Origin: Defluviitaleaceae bacterium
GTDB lineage: Bacteria > Bacillota > Clostridia > Lachnospirales > WRAX01
Direction: 5' to 3'
Assembly: GCA_009779935.1 (NCBI GenBank)
Contig: WRAX01000012.1
Coordinates: forward strand, 1 to 63,899
DNA: 63,899 nt
Positions 35,978-45,161 of the stretch are shown in pieces (positions within the stretch are counted from its first letter, which is position 1; the number at the start of each line of letters is the position of its first letter). Made by a program: the position numbers and the translations under genes. The notes beneath the pieces were generated by a model. That model saw only the letters and a program-made list of their open reading frames with translations. It made no database searches and was not told the origin of the DNA.

Positions 35978-36593
35978 GTTTTATCCTCTTCTCCACAAGC
36001 TCCAACACCGCATTGGTTGCAAGCCCTAACCCAACCGACAGTATAATACCCCAAAGAATTCTGTTGTTATTATTAGTTTCCAAGCCTATGGTTACAAGCA
36101 GCCCAATACCGCCGGCACCAATGAAAGCGGCAATTACGGCAATGGCAATGGTTGAAACAAGGGCAAGGCGTATACCAACAAAAATTGGCTTTAACGATAG
36201 CGGCAAACGCACTTTGAAAATTATTTGGATGCGTGTCATACCCATGCCTGTGGCAGCTTCGACCGCAGCATGGTCTACCTCATTAAACCCGGTAATAAAA
36301 TTTCGCAATAATATAAATTGATTATAAAGCACCAGCACTGTTATTGCTGTATTTCTGCCCAGTCCCAGCACGGGTATCATAAGCGCAAACAAGGCTATGC
36401 TTGGAATGGAGTATATAACGGAAAATAAGTAAGTGATAAATGTGCCTAACCGCTTAAAAAGCATAGCAAGCACCGTCAACAACCCCGCAAGAATAACTGA
36501 CAAAACGAGGGCAACCAAAACCATTTGTATGTGTTCACTTAATGCCCGAAGTAATAGGTTGTAATTTCGATGGGCGAATTGTATTAGTTCCAA
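35970..36593 (-). CDS. compatible-solute ABC permease (OpuC/ProW-like), subunit 2
   Basis: 207-residue membrane subunit of a glycine betaine/carnitine/choline importer. Five to six helices, the EAA loop EAATGMGMTRIQIIFKVRLP and the GAGGIGLLVTIGL block are typical. It starts with TTG directly after the ATPase stop codon. Works with the ATPase, the binding lipoprotein and a second permease at 38.3-38.9 kb, the four-gene opuC plan. Confidence 0.9.
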   Translation of the reverse strand: MELIQFAHRNYNLLLRALSEHIQMVLVALVLSVILAGLLTVLAMLFKRLGTFITYLFSVIYSIPSIALFALMIPVLGLGRNTAITVLVLYNQFILLRNFITGFNEVDHAAVEAATGMGMTRIQIIFKVRLPLSLKPIFVGIRLALVSTIAIAVIAAFIGAGGIGLLVTIGLETNNNNRILWGIILSVGLGLATNAVLELVEKRIKQK

Positions 36594-37373
36594 CTAAACC
36601 AATCCTTCCCAAAACTTTTCTTGCTGGCGGCATGAGTGTATCAGGGATTCCACAAATCCATCGGCTGGATTTTTTGCTATATTTTCAGGGGTATCAAATT
36701 GGCACACCCGACCTTCGTTCATCACAGCTACCCTTGTCCCCAACTTCAAAGCCTCATTAATATCATGGGTAACAAATAAAAAAGTTTTCTTTAAGCCGCC
36801 ATGGATACGTTTTAGCTCATCTTGCAGATTAAGGCGGTTGATGGCGTCAATAGCTCCAAAAGGCTCGTCAAGTAGCATAATTTTGGGGTCAACAGCCAAA
36901 GCCCGTGCAAGCCCTATGCGTTGCTGCTGCCCCCCTGATAATTGTGCGGGATATCGATGCAAAAATTCGTCGGGTTTAAGCCCTGCCAATTCGGTCAGCT
37001 CACGCACACGGTTGTCTATACGTTCTTTATCCCATTTCAAAAGCTTTGGCACAACGGCAATGTTTTGCGCTACCGTCATATGGGGGAATAATCCCACCTG
37101 CTGTATAGCATAGCCAATGCGCCGCCGCACTTGCACCGGGTTAGCATCACATATATTCTCCCCAAACAAAATGATATTGCCCGCATCCGGGTCCAGCAGG
37201 CGATTTGTCATCCTTAACAATGTGGTCTTACCCGACCCTGATGAACCCAGTATTGTAATAAATTCGCCTTCATTAATGCTTAGGCTAACATCATCTACGG
37301 CATTATATCCGGCACCCTTAAAACACTTGGATACATTTCGATATTCAATAGCAACTGCGGCATTCTCCATCAT
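36594..37373 (-). CDS. compatible-solute ABC ATPase (OpuCA-like, no CBS domains)
   Basis: Walker A GSSGSGKT, Q loop, signature LSGGQQQR, Walker B IMLLDEPFGAID and switch H in FVTHDINEA. The family OpuCA/ProV normally carries two CBS domains after the NBD that sense ionic strength; this protein stops at 259 residues with only a short tail (SLIHSCRQQEKFWEGL), so that sensor is absent. It overlaps the binding-protein stop by four bases (ATGA). Confidence 0.93.
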   Translation of the reverse strand: MMENAAVAIEYRNVSKCFKGAGYNAVDDVSLSINEGEFITILGSSGSGKTTLLRMTNRLLDPDAGNIILFGENICDANPVQVRRRIGYAIQQVGLFPHMTVAQNIAVVPKLLKWDKERIDNRVRELTELAGLKPDEFLHRYPAQLSGGQQQRIGLARALAVDPKIMLLDEPFGAIDAINRLNLQDELKRIHGGLKKTFLFVTHDINEALKLGTRVAVMNEGRVCQFDTPENIAKNPADGFVESLIHSCRQQEKFWEGLV

Positions 37374-38266
37374 GGCAAAGCCTCAAAAAATTCCCGAGCA
37401 ACCTCTTGTATATCCCTACCATAAATAATAACCTGCGAATTTAAGTGAAGAAGCACAGATGTGTTTAGGTGGGGAGCCAAGCGATTTAGTGCATCCGCAA
37501 CACCGGGATGCTCTTCTAAAACAACATTGCGCACTATTGGAACTAAGTTGTACGGGGGCCATATAACAATATCTTCAACAAGCAGTGTATAATAATGAGT
37601 ATTGTAAAGATGCCCGTCGGTGGTAAATGCCACACTAACATCCGCCGCATTTGTGCGCAGGGCTTCATACCTGGCACCGCCGCCCATTACATTTGTGCTG
37701 TAAAAATCGAAAGGGCCAAAGGCCGCAACCATAGCAGACAAACCATCTTCACGATCCAAAAATTCCGCAGTGGTTACAAACCGCAATTGGTGGGCATGGG
37801 GCTGCAAATCTGATATGGTGGCAATACCTAATTCCCGTGCCAGTTCTGTGCGAATCACAATACCTTGACCATTGTGTGCTTCGGTAAAATCCAGCCACGT
37901 AATCCGATAACGCTGGTAATATTCCCTTTTGACAAGCTCGTAAACCTCCCAAGGGTCGGTCATTAGAGGAAGCCCCAGCACCGTCAACAAGCCCGTGCCG
38001 GTATATTCGGGATAAAGGTCTATTTCACCATTTAAGATGGCTGTATGTACAAGTCCGCTGGAAAGGTTGTGGCCTGTGCGGTCTACCGTAAATCCGGCAG
38101 CTTCCAGGGCGATGGAGTATATCTCTGCAACAATCAAGCTCTCGGTAAAATCTTTGCTTCCAATGCGGATTACGTTGTCACCACTACCGGCGCAGGCAGC
38201 AAAAATGGATACCATTATGGTTGCCGCCAAAATAATATTGACAATTTTATACCATTTCTTTCTCAT
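37370..38266 (-). CDS. glycine betaine/choline-type substrate-binding lipoprotein
   Basis: Exported lipoprotein: N-terminal KKWYK, hydrophobic core, lipobox ending FAAC at about Cys24. The mature part starts IRIGSKDFTESLIVAEIYSI, the signature of OpuAC/OsmF-type binding proteins, with DLYPEYTGTGLLTVLG. Binds a quaternary-amine osmolyte for the two permeases. The start at ATG 38266 fits AAGGTG eight bases before it. The -20 residue of the ligand site cannot be read without a structure. Confidence 0.92.
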   Translation of the reverse strand: MRKKWYKIVNIILAATIMVSIFAACAGSGDNVIRIGSKDFTESLIVAEIYSIALEAAGFTVDRTGHNLSSGLVHTAILNGEIDLYPEYTGTGLLTVLGLPLMTDPWEVYELVKREYYQRYRITWLDFTEAHNGQGIVIRTELARELGIATISDLQPHAHQLRFVTTAEFLDREDGLSAMVAAFGPFDFYSTNVMGGGARYEALRTNAADVSVAFTTDGHLYNTHYYTLLVEDIVIWPPYNLVPIVRNVVLEEHPGVADALNRLAPHLNTSVLLHLNSQVIIYGRDIQEVAREFFEALP

Positions 38267-38290
38267 AAACAAAACACCTTCCCTAATTTA

Positions 38291-38947
38291 TTAATGCAAC
38301 TTGTATCTTTTATATCTTTGAAAGAAGCGGTCAATCAAATCCAATATAAGTACCGATAAAATAGAAATAATTGCCACGGAAACGCCGCCTATCAACAATA
38401 ATTCCGTTCGCCTTACACTAAGGCCTTGAAAAATAATTTGACCCAAGCCCCCCGCACCAATTAAAGCAGCAATTGTGGCACTGGCAACTATTTCCACCAT
38501 AGCTGTTTTTATGCCCGCAAGCACCAGCGGAAGTGCCAAGGGCAGGCGAACCCTTAGCCACACTTGAAGCGGTGTCATACCCATACCTTTTGCCGCTTCC
38601 AGCATAAAAGGAGGAGCCCCCTCCAATCCAGCCACAACATTCATCAAAATCGGAGGAATGGCTAAAAAAGAGAGGGCAACAACAGCAGGCCCTGTCCCTA
38701 TACCCAAGAAACGGATAGACAAAACCAAAACCGCCAAACTGGGTATAATGCGTAGTATTTGAAACATCCTAATAACCATTTTTTGCCGCTTCTTAAATAC
38801 AACGCATAGCACACCCACAGGAAAGCCAATGATAATTGATATAACAAGAACACGAAAACTTATACTAATATGCTGTTGCAGCATATTAAAATACGCATCC
38901 ATGTTATTTTCAAAATACAAAACAATGTTGCCCCATATTTCCTGCAT
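38291..38947 (-). CDS. compatible-solute ABC permease (OpuC/ProW-like), subunit 1
   Basis: 218-residue paralogue of the other permease: about six helices, VISIIIGFPVGVLCVVF, EAAKGMGMTPLQVWLRVRLP as EAA loop, and ALIGAGGLGQIIFQGL. First gene of the permease-binder-ATPase-permease run. AAAAGG lies about eight bases before the ATG. Confidence 0.91.
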   Translation of the reverse strand: MQEIWGNIVLYFENNMDAYFNMLQQHISISFRVLVISIIIGFPVGVLCVVFKKRQKMVIRMFQILRIIPSLAVLVLSIRFLGIGTGPAVVALSFLAIPPILMNVVAGLEGAPPFMLEAAKGMGMTPLQVWLRVRLPLALPLVLAGIKTAMVEIVASATIAALIGAGGLGQIIFQGLSVRRTELLLIGGVSVAIISILSVLILDLIDRFFQRYKRYKLH

Positions 38948-38950
38948 AAG

Positions 38951-39544
38951 TTAAACCTTTTCTCCCACCCGGAAGTATTTTAGGGCGGAATGATAAACCA
39001 ACGGATCCATTTTATGAATATCAATTGACCTAAACCATTTTATAACAGCCTCCTGCGAATCTGTTGGAGGGGTTAGGTTTGTGTCAATATGCAAGTTGAC
39101 CACTTCGCCAAAAAATGTATGAAACAAACCAATTGCATGTGCATGGGATAACTTGCATTCAAACACACAATGGCTGGCATCCAGCACCGGAACACGGGCT
39201 TTTTCGCCCCAAGCAAAGCCATAAGACATGGCATCTTTTGCACCATCTTCACCGGATACAGAACCCACATAATCCGCCAAAAATGCCATTTCCACATTGC
39301 AAAGATTAACAGAAAACTCCCCGGTGCGTTGTATGTTGGCTATGGTGCGCTTGGCAATCATACTTGCGATTATGTTTTCCGGCGGCCCCGGCGTGTTGCT
39401 AACGCAGGTGATGGTGCTTAAATTTGGTGTGCCATCTTCATTGCAAGTGCCAACAATCCATACCGGCCGTGGCGTAATCGTCCACACCACATGGTGAAAA
39501 ATGCCGTCAAGCTGTGGTATTGATTGCTTCTGAACTTTTTTCAT
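38951..39544 (-). CDS. flavin reductase-like FMN-binding protein
   Basis: Single flavin-reductase-like domain (NADH:FMN oxidoreductase family): WTITPRPVWIVGTCNEDGTP near the start, then ENIIASMIAKRTIANIQRTG and EFSVNLCN, the FMN-binding loop region. 197 residues, soluble. Substrate unknown. It is three bases upstream of the first OpuC permease and likely co-transcribed with it, although a link to osmolyte uptake is not obvious. Confidence 0.88.
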   Translation of the reverse strand: MKKVQKQSIPQLDGIFHHVVWTITPRPVWIVGTCNEDGTPNLSTITCVSNTPGPPENIIASMIAKRTIANIQRTGEFSVNLCNVEMAFLADYVGSVSGEDGAKDAMSYGFAWGEKARVPVLDASHCVFECKLSHAHAIGLFHTFFGEVVNLHIDTNLTPPTDSQEAVIKWFRSIDIHKMDPLVYHSALKYFRVGEKV

Positions 39545-39618
39545 TCATAACCAACCCTCTCCATAATAAATAACCATTAAAATCATTATTTATATAATAC
39601 AACTTAGGCCATTCTTAC

Positions 39619-39674
39619 GCCATGACAAAATTGGCATTAAAGTAGTATAAAAAATACGCCAATTTTGTCATGGC
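39619..39674. repeat. perfect 17-bp inverted repeat at the end of the XRE-TPR regulator
   Basis: GCCATGACAAAATTGGC at 39619-39635 and its exact complement at 39658-39674 enclose 22 bases. The right arm covers the regulator stop codon. No T run follows on the minus strand, so it is not an ordinary terminator. It may be an mRNA hairpin or an operator for the flanking regulator or the flavin-reductase operon. Confidence 0.7.
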
Positions 39675-40579
39675 ACAATAACATCATAATATTTCAACGC
39701 ATCTTCCTTTATGTTTATGGCAGTCTTATTTTTTCCCACGGCATAAGCTACATGATATGCCCGCACCAAATGGGTTTTATATATATGCTCCTCTTCCCCC
39801 AGTTTATGATAGCAGTCCGCCATAAAAAATAACATTTCCGGTATATTTCTTAGGTTGTTATATTCACGGCAAGCTTCAATTGCGTTATCGCAAGCCCTTA
39901 GGGCTTCTTTGTATTTACCCGCATTTTTTAACACACGTGATAAAGTAAAATACAGCGATGGAAAAAGGATTGCTTTGTCCCCTTCCGAAGCCCTAACCCT
40001 CTGCCGGCCATTAATCATGGATTGCACCATCGAAATAGACCTATTGTGCTCTCCCGTGATGTATAAACACTCAGCCATAGCCAATGCAATAAAAATCTCG
40101 TTATAAGTCATGCGGTATTCCGATATTTTACCTTCTTCAAAACCGGGCCTGGATATATACATAACTTCTAACAAATCATCCATCATTCCATCAGATTTCA
40201 TGCAATTTTCGATTACCGTTTTTGCGTATGATATAAATTGCTTGACCATGGGCTGTTTTGCAAGCAAGCTTTTTTCAATATCAGCAATAATTTCTTTAGC
40301 CTCAGATACATCGCCATTGCTTAGCCGCCTTTTTAGATGCTTATAGTCCCTGTAACTGCTATATTCACCGGAATCTAAGTAAAGCAACCAAAAATCTTCG
40401 GTTGGGCTACCCAGCAATTCCATAGCATTAATAAACTGCCACACATCCATACCAACCTCCCCGGATTCTATGCGAGCCAACTGGCGAATACTTATAAATA
40501 ACTGCTCGGCCATATCTTCTTGGCTAAGGCCCATTTCTTTTCTTATTGATTTGATTATATCAGCACTGTTTGCTTTCAT
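39668..40579 (-). CDS. XRE-family regulator with TPR-like C-terminus (RRNPP-like)
   Basis: Helix-turn-helix of Cro/CI type in the first ~60 residues (KSIRKEMGLSQEDMAEQLFI, recognition helix SIRQLARIESGEV), followed by about 230 helical residues with tetratricopeptide-like repeats (YKEALRACDNAIEACREYNN is the clearest). This is the plan of Rgg/PlcR/PrgX regulators, many of which bind a short peptide. No pheromone ORF is evident beside it. Divergent from the SRP RNA; its downstream end carries a perfect inverted repeat. Confidence 0.85.
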   Translation of the reverse strand: MKANSADIIKSIRKEMGLSQEDMAEQLFISIRQLARIESGEVGMDVWQFINAMELLGSPTEDFWLLYLDSGEYSSYRDYKHLKRRLSNGDVSEAKEIIADIEKSLLAKQPMVKQFISYAKTVIENCMKSDGMMDDLLEVMYISRPGFEEGKISEYRMTYNEIFIALAMAECLYITGEHNRSISMVQSMINGRQRVRASEGDKAILFPSLYFTLSRVLKNAGKYKEALRACDNAIEACREYNNLRNIPEMLFFMADCYHKLGEEEHIYKTHLVRAYHVAYAVGKNKTAINIKEDALKYYDVIVP

Positions 40580-40681
40580 AAATCCTCCTTAAATAAAATA
40601 TTATGGAGCAATAATCATCCCAATTATAACACGCATAAGTATTAAGGGTCAATGTTTAAGATGTGTGCTGTAAATTTGCCC

Positions 40682-40710
40682 TTGACAATTGCACCATATT
40701 GGTGTATAAT
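40682..40710 (+). promoter_or_regulatory. consensus promoter of the SRP RNA
   Basis: TTGACA at 40682-40687 and TATAAT at 40705-40710 with exactly 17 bases between. Transcription should start near 40717, about 25 bases before the mature RNA. Confidence 0.85.
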
Positions 40711-40742
40711 ATTTAGGTTACACTTACTTTGTTATAAACTTT

Positions 40743-41006
40743 CGTGCTAGCCGGGGGAGTAGCGGCCCCTCTCCATCCGCAATCCGCTATAGCGGGGGTG
40801 ATGCCCATTCTGAGGCCTTTTGTGCTTCGTGCCAAAATTTGTAAGCGGTGTTGATGGCCAAGTCTTGCGCAATAATGACCGACGAACCGTGTCAGGGCCT
40901 GACGGCAGCAGCACTAAGTCGGCACCATTATGTGCCGCAAGGTTGCTTGGCTTGAGCTGGCTGCAAACAGCGGCATGTAGGTGCGGGGTCGAAATTGGGT
41001 GCACGA
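40743..41006 (+). ncRNA. ffs: signal recognition particle RNA, large bacterial type
   Basis: About 264 nucleotides. The 5' part GTGCTAGCCGGGGGAGTAGC and the 3' closing GGTGCACG form the Alu-containing end typical of Bacillota SRP RNA. The apical helix 8 sequence GTGTCAGGGCCTGACGGCAG with the following CAGCACTAAG is the conserved Ffh-binding site, with minor changes. GCTATAGCGGGGGTGATGCC and the ATGTGCCGCAAG segment are also family landmarks. ATTTTTTT follows. The RNA joins Ffh to target membrane and secreted proteins co-translationally. Confidence 0.95.
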
Positions 41007-41043
41007 TTTTTTTGAAGTTTAAGCTTTTTAATATATAGTATTT

Positions 41044-44000
41044 TTGGAGGTGGGAGAGCTGAAGCTTATAAATTCTCTTAACCGAAAAAAACAGGAAAAT
41101 AAGGCATTGTGCCACCAAGAAACAGGAAAAAATGACCCCCATGTGATTTTTAACCGCAATGGGGAAATTTTGGATTGTTGCGACGATTGCTTGATTTTCT
41201 TTGCTTACGACGACCCCAAACAACTTGTAAGAGATTTTTTTACCACCCAACCCAAATACCAACCCTGTGGCACAAAAACCAAAGATGCCATAATGGATGG
41301 CCTGCAATCGAGCACGCCCTTTGGTTGCGAAGTTTTGCTATCCACAAAAGGAGGGCATTATTTTCAAGCTGATTTGGAATTTTTCCCCATTTCCGATGAA
41401 TTGGTGGTTTGTTTTTTTGGTGAAAAATTCGCAAAAGAAGCAAGCGACAACAATGCCTTAAATCTTTTGGAGCAAGCTCCCGGCACCGTTTTTTTAATAA
41501 GTGAAACCGGAAGCATCCTATACTGCAACCAGCACGCTTTATCTGCCTTTGGTGTTAAAAACACAGAAACCTTTGCCGCCCAATTTTTCCCTTATTTTAG
41601 CAAAAAATTTCAACAAAATATTGCAGCAGCCAACTTTATGGCTTTGCAAATAGAAAAAGCCATGCAGGAAGGGATGAGCCGCTTTATATGGCATATAAGG
41701 CGGGATTATAACGAAATTGCCGCATCCATGCGCCTTGTGCGCACGGAATTTGGCGGAAAGCCTTGTTGCATCGCTTATTTAGTGGAATTTGAAGCGGACA
41801 TAGAAAATTATTTTGACGGGGCAATATCACGCAACTTTTTAGATGATGCCACATGGCCCATCATGGAGGCCATGCCCTTTGCTTGGAAATTTTTAGATTC
41901 GGATCTAAACTGTTTGGAATGCAACAAAGCCATTGTGGAGCTGTTAGGGGCGAAGGATAAGGAAAGTTTTATAAAAAATTATCATCAAATTTACCCGCAT
42001 ATGCAGACGGGGGATATTGTTTCCCGTAACAAAATGTTGGAATATTTGGATATTGCCTTGGAAAAAGGCGTTGCCCGTTTTGAATGGGAATTAAATAAGT
42101 TTGATGGCACACCCATGATTGTGCAGATGACCTTATCACCGGTGGTTATAAGGGGGCGTTTTGTATTTTCCGTGTTTATGCGGGATTTTACTGAAGCAAA
42201 AGCCCTGCACGAACAAAGAGGATTGGACAAAGAGCGTTTAGAGGCCATTTGTGACAATGCCCCCATTGGTATACAGATTTGGAATTATTATGATGAGGTG
42301 CTTTTTACCAACCAAACCGTAGTGGAAATTTTTGGATTTGAAAGCGTACAGGATTATGAGGATGGGTTTAACAGCATTTTCCCCGAATACCAACCCGATG
42401 GCAGGCGAACAGTAAGCACCGCCTTTGACATTGCCATGGATGTGATAAAAACAGGCAACCCTGCCACTTTTGACTGGACGCTATTAAGCAAAAACGGCGA
42501 ACCCATCCCTTTGCAACGGAAGTTTTTCCGCATAAATTATGGCGGCGAGCATTGTTTGATGGAATTTTGCCAAGACATGCGCCCATACAAAGAAAAAGAA
42601 GCTGTAATTTTGAGAGAGGCACAGAATTTGCGTACACTTTTTAACGCAATGCCCCTTATTTTTGAATTTTGGAACGAGCGCAGAGAGCTTGCCATGGCAA
42701 ATGATTTTGCCTTAGACTTTTTTGGCTTACCTGATTTTAAGACATTTGAAACTAACCTTTGGAACCTTGCACCATCTGCACAACCTTGCGGCGGCCTATC
42801 CGTAAACCTTTTTGCTGACCATATGGAGGATGCTTTCGCCCTTGGCAAAAAGGAGTTTGAGTGGATGTGCCAAAGCACAGATGGCACGCCAATCCCCACC
42901 TACCTAACCATGACAAGGGTGGAGTTTGAAGGCAAGGCAGGCATTATCTGTATATATCAAGACCTGCGGGAACAGATAGCGAGAGACGAAATAATCAAAA
43001 GGGAAAGCAAGAAGTTTAAGCTGTTTTTCAACGCCGTAACCACCGTTTGCATGTTTTGGGATGACCGGCAAAATCTGATAATGTGCAATCCCGCTTCTGC
43101 TGCACTGTTTGGTTTGGACAGCCCCGAGGATTTTGTTAATAAATTTCACCAACTTTCTCCACCTGTACAACCTTGTGGTGCTTGCTCCAAAGAAAAGGCT
43201 TTGGAATTGGTTCGCCAAACTTTGGAAATGGGCCATGCAACCTTTGAATGGCAGCACCAAACCATTTCAGGCGAACATTTGCCTTGTAAGGTAGTGCTAA
43301 CCCGCACGGAATTTGAAGGCAAACCGGGTGTTATCGGCATTTTACACGACCTGCGTGAGGCAAAAGCCGCAGAAGAGCAACATAAATTGGAAATTGAACA
43401 ACTTAACACCGTTTTGACCCATATGCCCCTTGGCGTACAAATTTGGAGCAAAGATGACTATCCTATATTTATCAATAATTTGATGGCGGAACTTTTGAAT
43501 ATTGGGGAAGGTGAAGGGTACAGAAAAGACAGTTATGTCCGATCCCCCGAAATTCAAGAAAACGGCAGAAAATCCCGAGAATATGGTTTAGAGCTACTGC
43601 ATACAGCCTTTGAAACAGGACATGTACATGCCCATTGGACTTACCAAACCGACGACGGACAACCAATACCCATGGATTGCACATTGATACGCATTGATTA
43701 CGGCGGCGTTGATGCGGTTTTGGAGTTGTGCAGAGATTTGCGTCAAGAATACGCACAAGCAGAAACACAGCGGGCAACCGAGGAAAAGTTGCGCCTGTTT
43801 TTTGACCATATGCCACTAGCGGGAAGCATTTTGGATGCAAACCTTAACGTAGTGGATTCCAACGCCGCAACATCGGAATATTTTGGGTTTGATAGCAAGC
43901 AGGAGTATCAGGAGAATTTTAAGGCAACTTGGCCAAAGATACAGCCCGATGGCCGAAATACCGAGGAGCTATTTTTTGAGTTGGCAAGCGAAGTGTTTGA

Positions 44001-45114
44001 GCTTGGGCGCATTAACCTTGAAGTGGCTTTTCAGAAAAAAGATGAAACGCCCCTACCCGCCGAACTTACCGTTATCACCACAGAATTGGAAAACCAGCCC
44101 GTTATTATGGCATTTGCCAAGGATTTGCGTGCCCATTACCAACTTTTGGAAAGGGAGCGCAAAAACCAAGAATCCATTCGTGCCATGCTGGATTCGTCCC
44201 CGCTTGCCAGCTTTATTGTAAGTAAAGATGGCAGGGTTTTGATGACCAATGATTACACCGCAACCCTACTTGGCCTTAACAGCCGTGAGGATTTTGCCGA
44301 TGACTTTTATAGATTTTTCCCCGATAAGCAGCCTGATGGCATTAGCTCCGAGGAGCGATGGGGTGCCAAATTTACCCAGGTGTTTGCAAGCGAGCAAAAT
44401 GTAGATTTTGAGTGGTTGTGGCAAAATTCGGATAAAGAGTATGTACCGTGCCAAATAGCCCTGCGCCACACAAAATTGGACGATAGTGAAGCAATAATCG
44501 TCCATATGCAGGATTTGCGCCAAATTAAAAAAGCCACCGAAGCAGCAGATACACTGCAAAAAATGGTACACACCGACGGGCTAACCAGCACATACAGTAG
44601 GCGTTTTTTGGATGAAGAGTCGCCCAAGAAATTTGCCCAATGTATAGAGCAGGGTAAGTTATTTAGCGTTATTATGATTGATTTGGACAATTTCAAAACT
44701 ATAAACGACACCCATGGCCACCAAGTGGGGGATGAAGTGTTGAAAATATTGGCCACACGAACTGCCTATACTATACGACAAAATGGCTTTGTTGCCCGTT
44801 ACGGCGGGGAGGAGTTTGTGGTGGTAATGCCCGGCGTATCCCTGCATGATGCGGCAAAAATTGCCTTGCGCATACGCAAAACAATTGAAGGTGATGTGTT
44901 TTTGGTTAACGGGATAAGGCTTGAGGTGACAGCCAGCCTTGGTGTTGCCAGCAAAGATGAACAAACATCCACCAATGACCCACATGACGCTGTTAAGCAT
45001 ATTATTGATAATGCGGATAAAGCCATGTATTTCGCTAAGCACAGCGGTAAAAATATGGTGGCATATCACCATCAAGGCAAAAATATACCTTTTGATTGCA
45101 GTAATAAACAATAA
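41044..45114 (+). CDS. multi-PAS diguanylate cyclase (nine PAS units plus GGDEF)
   Basis: 1356-residue soluble protein with no membrane helix or signal. Nine PAS-like units of about 115-135 residues fill residues ~30-1170. Each has a hydrophobic core, a P-x-x-QP-x-G pattern (for example APSAQPCGG, SPPVQPCGA, WPKIQPDGR, FPDKQPDGI), a central FEW or similar, and an end near DLRE/DLRQ. The C-terminal GGDEF domain (~1180-1350) has RYGGEEFVVV, VMIDLDNFKTIND and TASLGVAS, so synthesis of c-di-GMP is expected. The RxxD autoinhibitory site is not seen before GGEEF (RQNG there). No EAL domain. The start is uncertain: TTG 41044 is listed, but GGAGG at 41046-41050 points to a start a few codons inside. 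Confidence 0.9.
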   Translation: MEVGELKLINSLNRKKQENKALCHQETGKNDPHVIFNRNGEILDCCDDCLIFFAYDDPKQLVRDFFTTQPKYQPCGTKTKDAIMDGLQSSTPFGCEVLLSTKGGHYFQADLEFFPISDELVVCFFGEKFAKEASDNNALNLLEQAPGTVFLISETGSILYCNQHALSAFGVKNTETFAAQFFPYFSKKFQQNIAAANFMALQIEKAMQEGMSRFIWHIRRDYNEIAASMRLVRTEFGGKPCCIAYLVEFEADIENYFDGAISRNFLDDATWPIMEAMPFAWKFLDSDLNCLECNKAIVELLGAKDKESFIKNYHQIYPHMQTGDIVSRNKMLEYLDIALEKGVARFEWELNKFDGTPMIVQMTLSPVVIRGRFVFSVFMRDFTEAKALHEQRGLDKERLEAICDNAPIGIQIWNYYDEVLFTNQTVVEIFGFESVQDYEDGFNSIFPEYQPDGRRTVSTAFDIAMDVIKTGNPATFDWTLLSKNGEPIPLQRKFFRINYGGEHCLMEFCQDMRPYKEKEAVILREAQNLRTLFNAMPLIFEFWNERRELAMANDFALDFFGLPDFKTFETNLWNLAPSAQPCGGLSVNLFADHMEDAFALGKKEFEWMCQSTDGTPIPTYLTMTRVEFEGKAGIICIYQDLREQIARDEIIKRESKKFKLFFNAVTTVCMFWDDRQNLIMCNPASAALFGLDSPEDFVNKFHQLSPPVQPCGACSKEKALELVRQTLEMGHATFEWQHQTISGEHLPCKVVLTRTEFEGKPGVIGILHDLREAKAAEEQHKLEIEQLNTVLTHMPLGVQIWSKDDYPIFINNLMAELLNIGEGEGYRKDSYVRSPEIQENGRKSREYGLELLHTAFETGHVHAHWTYQTDDGQPIPMDCTLIRIDYGGVDAVLELCRDLRQEYAQAETQRATEEKLRLFFDHMPLAGSILDANLNVVDSNAATSEYFGFDSKQEYQENFKATWPKIQPDGRNTEELFFELASEVFELGRINLEVAFQKKDETPLPAELTVITTELENQPVIMAFAKDLRAHYQLLERERKNQESIRAMLDSSPLASFIVSKDGRVLMTNDYTATLLGLNSREDFADDFYRFFPDKQPDGISSEERWGAKFTQVFASEQNVDFEWLWQNSDKEYVPCQIALRHTKLDDSEAIIVHMQDLRQIKKATEAADTLQKMVHTDGLTSTYSRRFLDEESPKKFAQCIEQGKLFSVIMIDLDNFKTINDTHGHQVGDEVLKILATRTAYTIRQNGFVARYGGEEFVVVMPGVSLHDAAKIALRIRKTIEGDVFLVNGIRLEVTASLGVASKDEQTSTNDPHDAVKHIIDNADKAMYFAKHSGKNMVAYHHQGKNIPFDCSNKQ

Positions 45115-45140
45115 GGATGGGCAACTCGCCCATCCTTATA
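45113..45140. terminator. bidirectional terminator between convergent cyclase genes
   Basis: AAGGATGGGC and GCCCATCCTT pair around AACTC, followed by TATATAATTTTT on the plus side. It lies between the multi-PAS cyclase and the minus-strand GGDEF gene. Confidence 0.75.
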
Positions 45141-45161
45141 TAATTTTTGCGCCCTAATGTG

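Noticed and set aside
40747-41307. 186-residue minus-strand frame and a 72-residue plus-strand frame over 40820-41038
   Set aside because: Both fall on the SRP RNA, whose conserved blocks are clear.
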